A stretch of DNA of 64,000 nt from an uncultured Clostridia bacterium (GTDB taxonomy: Bacteria; Bacillota; Clostridia; Oscillospirales; Ruminococcaceae). Below, in pieces: positions 43,196 through 53,600 of the stretch. The notes under the pieces are model-generated. The model ran no database searches. It saw only the letters and a program-made list of their open reading frames with translations, and was not told the origin of the DNA. The stretch spans positions 1 through 64,000 of the forward strand of contig CANRFM010000001.1 of NCBI GenBank assembly GCA_947629905.1, in the 5' to 3' direction. Both the position numbers and the translations under genes were made by a program. Positions within the stretch are counted from its first letter, which is position 1, and each line of letters starts with the position of its first letter.

Positions 43196-43261
43196 GTAGG
43201 GTGAGGGGGTTTCAGCTCACAGGAAAAAAGCTTGCCTCCAGCTTACGGAAAGGGTAAGACT

Positions 43262-45967
43262 ATGGGTATTTATCGTTTTACCAGACAGAATCAGGTTCAG
43301 TTTTCGGACGACTGGAAACTGTTTGCAGACCTGTTCCAACATATCGGTACATATATCTACCGGGAATCTGCGCAGACGGTGTTTTTTGACGACAATGCAC
43401 AGCGCATTTTACGGGTAGAAAAATCTATGCCGCTAACACAGTATCAGAAGTTTCTGGAAGCTCTCACTGCCGAACCGGTCAAGGGGGAACAGAATCTGTA
43501 TTTCGTGCGCTCCGGTGAGGAAAAGCGCTGCCTGAAACTGTTCATCACCCCCCGCAAGGACGGGGAGCTGGGTTTTGTGGAGGAGCTGCCCCGGCGGATA
43601 GCGCAGACGGAAGAGGCTTCACCTTTGGATGAAGTGACCGGGCTGCCGAAGTTCCCTGCCTTTCTGCATCTGACACAGCGGAAATTGCAGGACTGCGGCA
43701 CAATGTGGCTTGCGGCAATTCACATTTCCGGCGTGAACAAGGTGTCGGATCTTGCGGTGAGCAGCGAGGACTGTATGGCTTCCGTGGCGGAGGTGCTCGG
43801 ACGGTTTTCGGGGGAGCAGGTACTGCTGACCATAAAGGGCACGCAGGATCTTTACGCTGCCTTTTTCGGCATGGAAGAACAGCAAGTCAGAATGCAGCTG
43901 AAACAAATGCGGAAGGCTGTCGCAGCCTGCGTGATCTCCGATGATTTCGGGCAGGCACTCCCCGAAGAGAACGCACACAGTCTGGCACTGTATGCCGGGC
44001 TTGCTGCCTACCCCGAAGAGACAAACACGCTGCGGGGGCTGATCTCGGCAGCGGAATTTGCGCTCTTTGAAACACGGCACGACAGTCAGAATTTTATCGC
44101 CCGGTTCTCCCCGGATGACTATGACCGTAAAAAAGACGAATATAAGGCGGAACAGCTCTTCAATCTTGTCATCAACGAAAACCGCCTGAATTATCACTTT
44201 CAGCCGATCGTCGATGCGCATACGGGCGTGATCGTCGGGTATGAAGCACTGATGCGGTCGGAGTATTTCACGCCGGACAAACTGCTCGAACTGGCAGAAA
44301 AACTGGGGCGGCTCTATGATATTGAACGGGCTACGTTCTTCAACTGTATGCGCTTTCTGAGCGAACACCAGAGCAATTTCTCGGACAAGATGCTGTTCAT
44401 CAACTGCATCCCGGCAAGCATCCTCACGGAGAGTGATTTCACGGAACTGCGGCTCACCTATGAGGAACTGCTGCGGAAGATCGTGGTGGAGATCACGGAA
44501 CAGTCGGAGGGTTCGGCGGATGTTCTTGCTGCCCTGAAAGCACGCTGCAAGGAGGTCGGCGCAAGAATTGCCGTGGACGACTACGGCAGCGGCTATGCGA
44601 ATACCGCTACGCTGCTGAAAAATGCGCCTAATTTCGTGAAAATTGACCGGGAACTCATTGACGGCATCTGCCGCAGCTCGCAGAAACAGCAGCTCGTTGC
44701 CATGATCATCAACTATGCGCATGACAATCAGATCACGGTACTGGCAGAGGGTGTTGAGGAGGAAGCTGACCTGAAAGCTCTCATCCGCATGGGTGTTGAC
44801 CTGTTTCAGGGGTTCTATACGGCAAGACCGACACCCTACCTGTTGGAGGAGATTTCCAAGGAAGTGCGGGATATTATCGTCACGACAAACCTCGAAGCAA
44901 CGACCGGACAGAAGAAGATCTTCAACGCCCGCAGTGAGAAAACGCTTGACCTCGTGGAACTGGCGTTGCAGAATTACACAGATATTCATATCTATCAGCA
45001 TCAGATCACCATTATCGGCGACCCCGAAAAATCCGTGCCCATGCACATTGCGATCATGGACAATCACAGCTGTGAGCTGACACTGCGCAACGTGAATATC
45101 ATTTCGCAGGACAAACCCTGCCTTGCGGTGGGGAATTATGCGCAGCTTACCCTCATTGCGGAGGGGGAGAACACCTGCAATTACAACGGCATCCGTGTGC
45201 CGGAGGGGGCTTATTTCCACCTGACCGGAAGCGGCAGCCTGAAAGTGGACTGCTACTCGAAATTCGGCTATGGCATTGGCGGCGATTGTGACAGCAGTTA
45301 CGGGTGCATTCTGATCGAATCCACCGGAAAAGTCGAGATCATCTGCAACAGTGACAAGGGTATCGGCATCGGGGGCGGATCAAATCCGGATGACTCGGAG
45401 ATCAACCTTGTTGCCGGAGATGTTCACGTGACAGTCGGTTCGCCGAATGCGCTCGGTATCGGGTGCATGGACGGCAATTCCATCGTCCGCACGCAGCCCG
45501 ACTGCAACCTCAGCATTGAAGTCAACGGTATCAGCAGTGTGGGCATTGGTTCACTGGTCGGGCAGACAGACATTCAGTGCTGTTCCGATGTGCATTTCAG
45601 CGGCGGCGGCAACAAAGTCGTGGGGATCGGTGTCCTCAACAAGGGTACTGGCTCGATCACCGTTTCGGATGCGGTGCTGCATTTCTTCCTGCGTGTCAAT
45701 TACGGTTCGTGCATTGGTGCGTTTGGGGGCGATGTGGAAATTCTCGTGAAAAATGCGACCGTTGCTGTGAATGCAGAGGGCGGTGAAATTACCGGGATCG
45801 GCGATGCTAAGGGTTCGGGCGATGTGACGCTTGACCATACGGAACTGAAAGCCTACATTTCCGCTTCCAAACAGCGGGAAGCCGGTTCACGGGGCGGACA
45901 GCTCACGATGCGCAGCAGTACCATTACGGCGGACATCAACGAACAGCATAACGATACAACAGAATAA
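43262..45967 (+). CDS. Degenerate GGDEF - EAL - beta-helix-like fusion protein
   Basis: A 901-residue soluble protein with no signal peptide or membrane helix. After an unassigned N-terminal region (about 1-120), a GGDEF-like domain opens with PLDEVTGLPKF, but its signature is SGEQV at residues 183-187, so it should not make c-di-GMP. The EAL domain (about 295-540) keeps YEAL (Glu328), INCIPAS, VVEITEQSE, VDDYGSGYAN, FVKIDRE, LAEGVEEE and FQGFYTARP, so phosphodiesterase activity is plausible. The remaining 350 residues repeat a glycine turn (YGIGGD, IGIGGG, LGIGCM, VGIGSL, VGIGVL, TGIGDA) about every 30 residues, as in right-handed beta helices. Ribosome site GAAAGGG. Confidence 0.85.
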   Translation: MGIYRFTRQNQVQFSDDWKLFADLFQHIGTYIYRESAQTVFFDDNAQRILRVEKSMPLTQYQKFLEALTAEPVKGEQNLYFVRSGEEKRCLKLFITPRKDGELGFVEELPRRIAQTEEASPLDEVTGLPKFPAFLHLTQRKLQDCGTMWLAAIHISGVNKVSDLAVSSEDCMASVAEVLGRFSGEQVLLTIKGTQDLYAAFFGMEEQQVRMQLKQMRKAVAACVISDDFGQALPEENAHSLALYAGLAAYPEETNTLRGLISAAEFALFETRHDSQNFIARFSPDDYDRKKDEYKAEQLFNLVINENRLNYHFQPIVDAHTGVIVGYEALMRSEYFTPDKLLELAEKLGRLYDIERATFFNCMRFLSEHQSNFSDKMLFINCIPASILTESDFTELRLTYEELLRKIVVEITEQSEGSADVLAALKARCKEVGARIAVDDYGSGYANTATLLKNAPNFVKIDRELIDGICRSSQKQQLVAMIINYAHDNQITVLAEGVEEEADLKALIRMGVDLFQGFYTARPTPYLLEEISKEVRDIIVTTNLEATTGQKKIFNARSEKTLDLVELALQNYTDIHIYQHQITIIGDPEKSVPMHIAIMDNHSCELTLRNVNIISQDKPCLAVGNYAQLTLIAEGENTCNYNGIRVPEGAYFHLTGSGSLKVDCYSKFGYGIGGDCDSSYGCILIESTGKVEIICNSDKGIGIGGGSNPDDSEINLVAGDVHVTVGSPNALGIGCMDGNSIVRTQPDCNLSIEVNGISSVGIGSLVGQTDIQCCSDVHFSGGGNKVVGIGVLNKGTGSITVSDAVLHFFLRVNYGSCIGAFGGDVEILVKNATVAVNAEGGEITGIGDAKGSGDVTLDHTELKAYISASKQREAGSRGGQLTMRSSTITADINEQHNDTTE

Positions 45968-45980
45968 AGGAGTTATTTCT

Positions 45981-47075
<1,095 letters not shown>

Positions 47076-47081
47076 GGTTGT

Positions 47082-47516
47082 ATGAAGCACGTGGAAATTT
47101 TCACGGACGGGGCGTGCAGCGGCAACCCCGGTCCGGGCGGCTGGGGAGTCATGCTGCGGTTCGGGGCGCATGAAAAAGAGCTTTCCGGCGGTGCAGCGGA
47201 CACGACAAACAACCGCATGGAACTGTCTGCCGTCATTGCCGGGCTGCAGGCGCTGAAAGAACCCTGCGAGGTCACCCTCACGACCGACAGCAAGTATGTC
47301 TGCGACAGCATCAACAAAGGTTGGGTCTACGGCTGGCAGAAGCGGGGCTGGATCAAGTCCGACAAAAAACCTGCCCTGAATGTAGATCTATGGGAGACTT
47401 TGCTCCCCCTGCTGAACAAGCACCGGGTGACTTTCGTCTGGGTCAAGGGACATGACGGACACCCCGAAAATGAACGCTGTGACCGCCTTGCGGTGGCGGA
47501 GAGTAAGAAATTCTGA
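47082..47516 (+). CDS. rnhA: Ribonuclease HI
   Basis: Degrades the RNA strand of RNA-DNA hybrids. The 144 residues have the catalytic set [16 protein letters not shown] (Asp), [12 protein letters not shown] (Glu), TTDSKYV (Asp) and the late NERCDRLA (Asp), plus the [11 protein letters not shown] loop. It starts 6 bases after ychF and is probably cotranscribed. Confidence 0.96.
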   Translation: MKHVEIFTDGACSGNPGPGGWGVMLRFGAHEKELSGGAADTTNNRMELSAVIAGLQALKEPCEVTLTTDSKYVCDSINKGWVYGWQKRGWIKSDKKPALNVDLWETLLPLLNKHRVTFVWVKGHDGHPENERCDRLAVAESKKF

Positions 47517-47518
47517 TG

Positions 47519-47549
47519 GCTGTACCCTTTCGGGGGTGCAGCTTTTTTG
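47519..47549 (+). terminator. Terminator of ychF-rnhA
   Basis: GCTGTACCC, TTTC loop, GGGGGTGCAGC, then TTTTTT. Confidence 0.88.
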
Positions 47550-47559
47550 ATATTAGACA

Positions 47560-47594
47560 CAAAGATCCCGCACCCTTTCAGGGGGTGCGGGATC
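47560..47594 (-). terminator. Terminator of the adhesin gene
   Basis: A 12-bp perfect stem GATCCCGCACCC/GGGTGCGGGATC with a short loop, followed on the minus strand by TTTGTGT; 12 bases past the adhesin stop codon. Confidence 0.75.
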
Positions 47595-47606
47595 TGGTTT
47601 CAGGGA

Positions 47607-50600
47607 TTATTCATCGTCTTTCCGCTTGCCAGAAAATGCGATTGCAGATGTCAGGAGCGAAACAGTAAGCAGAATTACCGGAAGTGCGGTAGCTCTGTCA
47701 CCGGTAGACGGTGAGCCGGTACCTGTGCTGGAACCTGTGCCTGTACTTGTGGTTGTAGCTGTTGTGGTGGATGTGCTGGATGTTTCGGAAGAGCCGCTTG
47801 TTTCGTTGGATGTGTCGGTATTGGTGATCTCGGTTTCTGTGGAATTTTCTGTGTCGGTAATGACGGTTGTGGTGTTGGTGTCGTTATCGCTGTCATCAGC
47901 GGTCGGGTTGGTGGTTGTGGTGGTCGAATTGCTGTCTGTCTGCTGATCATCCGTTACTGCCGGTGTATCCAAACCTGCAATGTGGGTTGTCATAACTGTG
48001 GTGGTTGTTTCTTCTGTGGTTGTGGTTGCTTCCGTCGTAGTGGTAGCAGCGCTTGTGGTGGTGGCTGCTGTGGTGGTGGTAGTTGTTGTAGTTGTCAGTG
48101 GCGTTGTGGTAGTGGTAGTAGTTGTGGTTGCCGCTGTGGTCGTGGTAGTTGCCGTGGTTGTGGTTTCCGGAGTGGTGGCTTCGGTGGTTGTAGTCGTTTC
48201 TGGTGTGGTAGCTTCGGTGGTTGTGGTGGTTGCCGGTGTGGTGGCTTCGGTGGTTGTGGTGGTTTCCGGCGTGGTGGCTTCGGTAGTTGTGGTGGTTTCC
48301 GACGTGGTAGTTTCGGTGGTGGTAGTGGTTTCTGTCGTTGTGGTTGTAGTAGTAGTAGTAGTAGTGGTGGTAGTTTCTGTCGTGGTGGCAGTGGTTGTGG
48401 TTTCTGTTGCAGCTACAGGCTTATCTACCATAACAACGATGTTGCTGTCTGCCGGAACGAACGTTGTGCCGTCCTCGGATACCTGTACATTGCCATCCTT
48501 GTCAACGGTGAAATAGATGTCCTCTGCCTGTTCATAGCCGTTCGGTGCGGTGATTTCGGTCAGCTTGTAAACCTTGCCGACTTCCAGACCGTCAATATTG
48601 TGGGACTTGCCGGCTTCGGATGTCCATGTGTCAATTTCCTTGCCGTCTGCATCTGTTACGATCAGCTGTGCGCCATCGATTTCCTCGCCGGTGATGTCCT
48701 GCTTGGAAATGGTCACGCTCTGCTTTGCGTAATCGTCTACCATGACAAGTTCCTTGGCTGTCTGGAACGAGTCCATATCGCCGGATGTAGATGTCCAGAT
48801 CTGTCCTTCGCTGTCTACCATGAAGTAGAGGTTCTCAGCCTTTTCATAGCCGTCCGGTGCGGTCACTTCTTCGAGCATATAAATCTTGCCTGCTTCCAGA
48901 CCGGTGACTTCATGGCTTGTGCCAGCTGCGGATGTCCAGCGGTCGATCTCATTGCCGTCCGTATCTGTTACGGTCAGCTTTGCGCCCTCGATTTCCTCGC
49001 CGGTGATGTCCTGCTTGGAGATCGTCACGGAAACGTCCTGCTTTGCGTAGTCATCCGTCATGACAAGAATGTTACCATCCACGGGGACGAATGTCAAGGA
49101 ATCATAATTCAGCGGCTGAACGTATACCGTGCCGTCCTTGTCAACCTTGAACGGAATGCTTTCTGCCTTTTCGTAGCCGTCCGGTGCTGTGATCTCGGTC
49201 AGCATATATTCCTTGTCTGCTTCCAGACCGTCGATCGTATGACTCTTGCCAGCCTCGGATACCCATCTGTCAATCTCGTTGCCGTCCTTGTCCGTTACGA
49301 CAAGCGTTGCACCCTCGATTTCCTCGCCGGCGATGTCCTGCTTGGAAATGGTGACACTCTGCTTTGCGTAATCGTCCTCCATAACGACTGTATTGCTGTC
49401 TGCCGGGGCAAATGTCTTGCCGTCCGCAGATACCTGTACATTGCCGTCCTTGTCAACGGTGAAGTAGATGTCCTCAGCCTGTGCGTAGCCGTTCGGTGCG
49501 GTGGTTTCGGTCAGCTTGTAAACCTTGCCGACCTCCAGACCGTCAATGCTATGGCTCTCGCCTGCCTTGGATGTCCACTCCTCAACGACCTTGCCCTCGT
49601 CATCGGTTACGGTCAGCGTTGCGCCCTCAATTTCCTCGCCGGTGATGTCCTGCTTAGAAATGGTCACACTCTGCTTTGCGTAGTCATCTTCCATAACGAC
49701 CGTGTTGTTTTCTGCCGGGGCAAATGTCTTGCCGTCCTTGGATACCTGCACATTGCCGTTCTCGTCAACGGTAAAGTAGATGTCCTCCGCCTTTTCGTAG
49801 CCGTCCGGTGCGGTCACTTCTTCGAGCTTGTAAACCTTGCCGACTTCCAGACCGTCAATGCTGTGGCTCTCGCTTGCCTTGGATGTCCACTCTTCAACGA
49901 CCTTGCCCTCGTCATCGGTTACGGTCAGCGTTGCGCCCTCGATTTCTTCGCCGGTGATGTCCTGCTTGGAAATGGTCACGCTCTGCTCTGCGTAGTCGTC
50001 TTCCATAACGACTGTGTTGTTTTCTGCCGGAACGAAGTTCTCGCCGTCCTTGGATACCTGTACATTGCCGTTCTCGTCAACGGTGAAGTAGATGTCCTCC
50101 GCCTTTTCGTAGCCGTCCGGTGCGGTCACTTCTTCGAGCTTGTAAACCTTGCCGACTTCCAGACCGTCAATGTTGTGGGACTTGCCAGCTTCAGAGGTCC
50201 ATGTGTCAACGACCTTGCCCTCGTCGTCGGTTACGGTCAGCTGTGCGCCCTCAATCTCCTCGCCTGTGATGTTCTGCTTGGAGATCGTCACGCTCTGCTT
50301 TACGTATGCATCCGTCATGACAATGATGTCTTTATTTCCCATGTTTGTGTTGGTATCGAAATCATTTTTATCGGAAGTGTAGATATTTCCGGCAGCATCT
50401 ACCATAAAGTAGATATTTTCTGCCTTTTCATAGCCATCCGGTGCGGTCACTTCTTCAAGCATATAAACCTTGCCGGCTTCCAAACCGTCAATGCTGTGGG
50501 ACTTGCCGGCTTCGGATGTCCATGTGTCAATTTCCTTGCCTTCCGTGTCTGTTACGGTCAGCTTTGCGCCCTCGATTTCCTCGCCGGTAATGTCCTGTTT

Positions 50601-53600
50601 GGAGATCGTCACGCTCTGCTTTGCGTATTCATCTTTCATAACGACCGTATTGCCGTCTGCCGGAACGAAGTTCTCGCCGTCCTTGGATACCTGTACATTG
50701 CCATCCTTGTCAACGGTGAAATAGATATCTTCCGCCTGTGCGTAGCCGTCCGGTGCGGTCACTTCTTCGAGCTTGTAAACCTTGCCGGGCTCCAGTCCAT
50801 CGATGCTGTGGCTCTCGCCTGCCTTGGATGTCCATTCGTCAACGACCTTGCCGTCCTCGTCTGTTACATTCAGCTGTGCGCCCTCGATTTCCTCGCCGGT
50901 GATGTCCTGCTTGGAGATCGTCACGCTCTGCTTGGGCTGGGTCGTGGTTGTTTCGGTTGTTGTGGTGGTAGCTGCTGTCGTGGTGGTAGTAGCTGCTGTC
51001 GTTGTGGTGGTAGCTGCTGTGGTCGTGGTAGTAGCTTCTGTGGTTGTGGTGGTGGCTGCTGTGGTTGTGGTGGTGGCTGCTGTGGTTGTGGTGACAGCTT
51101 CTGTGGTTGTGGTGGTTTCAGTTGATGTTGCGGAAGTTTCGGTTGATGTCACAGAAGTCTCTGTTGAGGTTTCAGAAACTTCGGTTGATGTCACAGAAGT
51201 CTGTGTTGTGGTTTCGGTAGGTGCGGGGGTGGTTGTGGTTTCGGCATATTTATCTTCCATGACAACAATGTTGCCATCTGCCGGAACAAATTCGCCGTCC
51301 TTAAATACCTGCACGTTGCCGTTCTTATCAACCTTGAACTGGATACTCTCTGCCTTTTCATAACCGTCTGGTGCTGTCACTTCGGTCAGTGTATATACCT
51401 TGTCGGGTTCAAGATTGCCATCAATGATGTGCGGCTTGCCCGCTTCGGATGTCCAGTTGTCGATCACATTGCCTTTTTCATCTGTTACGGTCAAATCTGC
51501 GCCCCCGATTTCCTCGCCAGCCACATCCCGCTTGGAAATCGTGATTGCGTAGTAATCCACCATCTTGACTTTATCTGTAAAGTTTGTAGAATCCTTAAGC
51601 TCATCTTTATTGGTGGATGTATAGACTTTGCCGGAGTCATCCACCATAAAGTATATAGACTCCTTCTGCTTTACATAGCCGTTCGGTGCGGTCTCTTCGG
51701 TCAGTTCGTAAACCTTGAAAGGTACAATTACATTATCGGTTTCAGTTGCTTCCCCAATCTCGATCTCATGTGACTCTCCTGCTTTTGAAGTCCATGTTTC
51801 AATTACATTGCCTTCCTCATCTGTTACAGTCAGCTGTGCGCCCTCGATTTCCTCTCCGGCAAGGTTCTGCTTGGAAATTTTGACACTTTGCTTTTCTTCG
51901 CCTTTTTCGTTGATGATCTCGAAGCCTTTGCCGTCGTTCATGGTGTTGTTCAGGATCGGCTCGGGGTAGATGATGGACTTTACGCCGTCCTTTGTCTGGA
52001 TGACTACACCTTGTGCTGTAGCTTCTGCACCTTCCGGCAGATTGTCACCCTGATAGGATTCTCCATCTATAATATAGGTGTTGGATGTAACGGCAAGCGG
52101 ATCAAAGGAAGCTACTTCCTTTCCGCCTTTATACGTATCATCGTCGTATGCTGTCAAGGTTGCGGGCTTCTGGGAGAAATCTGTCCAGCTTGTATGCACT
52201 TCTGCTACTACATCTTTTCCGTTTACCTTTGTAGTGACAGGATCACCCGCACCGGCAACTTTGTAATATGGTATATCTGTGGTATCCAGCAGTACGATTT
52301 CTTGTGCATCTGTTGTGACTTCTCGGGTGAGATTATCAATTTTAGTATTCCAGTTACCATACTGAATTACAAAATTATAAGTCCCCGCTGTTTCTGCACT
52401 TTTGGCTTTTGCATTGACAGTGATCTTTGCTACATTACTATAATTTTCAGAATTGTTAGCAGTATAAAGATTGCTCCATGTTCCGTCTTTTCTCTCAATG
52501 ACTGGTTCAAATTTCGCAAGCTCTTTATTATCTTTATCGTATAATTTGATTTGTCCGATTTCCAGATTATCGCTTTCTCCGGACAGGCAGACCTGAGCGA
52601 GAGATGAACCATTATTTGCCCATGTATAAGTTTTTATTTCCGTGCTTGGAACATAAGCACTTTCATTACCTTTGATCTCATCTTTGGTGTACGTAACAGG
52701 ATCAGTCGATCTGTGTTCGATAACCTTTTCAACTGCTCTTGCTTCTCCCTCTGTCAGTTCAAAATAATACTTTGTATTATTCGTCACATAACCTTCCGGA
52801 GCATCTACTTCCTGAATGTAGTATTTGCCGGGCTGTACATTTTCAAAAACGATCTTGCCGTCTGTTCCGCTTTGCTTTGTGTCAATCGGCTTATCCGAAC
52901 CTTCTCTGTACAAGCCGATCACTGCACCAGCAAGAGGATCTTCATTTCCATCTACCTTGTTGACTATCACCTGATAGCCAGAAGCACCCATCGTTCCTCT
53001 ACACGGACGATAGCCAAATTCCAGACCGCCGTAGAATGAATTTGCGATCAGCGCACCGGAGAGGTGACCACGACAATCATCATCAGATTTTACATTTGCT
53101 TTCGGAGCAAATATTGTACCATTAAAGTTAGCATTGATTGTGAGATCTGTTGCTTGATAGAAGTTATAGAGAATCTGAGAAGAAATCGGATGGTTATTTG
53201 TTCTATTGTCACCTGTTCCTGTGTTGGAAATAAATACATCATTCACATAAGTCTTGACTGTAATACCTTCACCGCTTTTTCCGATGTTGATCGTTTCACC
53301 GCCGCAGTTGATGATGTAGTTTTCTTTTTCATTTTCGGAGTTATCTTTGATGTGGATCTCTGTTACATCGTTATTCCATGTACCAACATTAAATACAATC
53401 GAACCCGGTGTACCGCCGCCGGTGTAATCCAGATACAGTACTGTGCCATCCCAGCTTGCTGTACCTGTCGGTGTTACTTTAGAAAGCTGATCAGACATTT
53501 TATACTGATAAGCAAAAGAATCATCAAAGTCGATCAATTCTGCATGATAAAACTGTGCAAGTTCCTCCAGAGTTGTTGAACTATGTATATGTCCGTTACC

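Noticed and set aside
43199-43262. Possible c-di-GMP riboswitch before the EAL gene
   Set aside because: The leader is about 60 nt and contains a small CTTAC/GTAAG hairpin, but the GEMM core motifs are not found.
48422-50936. Possible CRISPR array
   Set aside because: The repeats are about 315 bp, in frame and protein-coding; no short direct repeats with unique spacers anywhere in the window.
47982-51125. Very long open frame (1047 codons) on the plus strand opposite the adhesin
   Set aside because: It is antisense to tandem repeats of fixed codon phase, so one open repeat keeps all open; no ribosome site, composition rich in Cys and Gly from reversed Thr codons, no family match.
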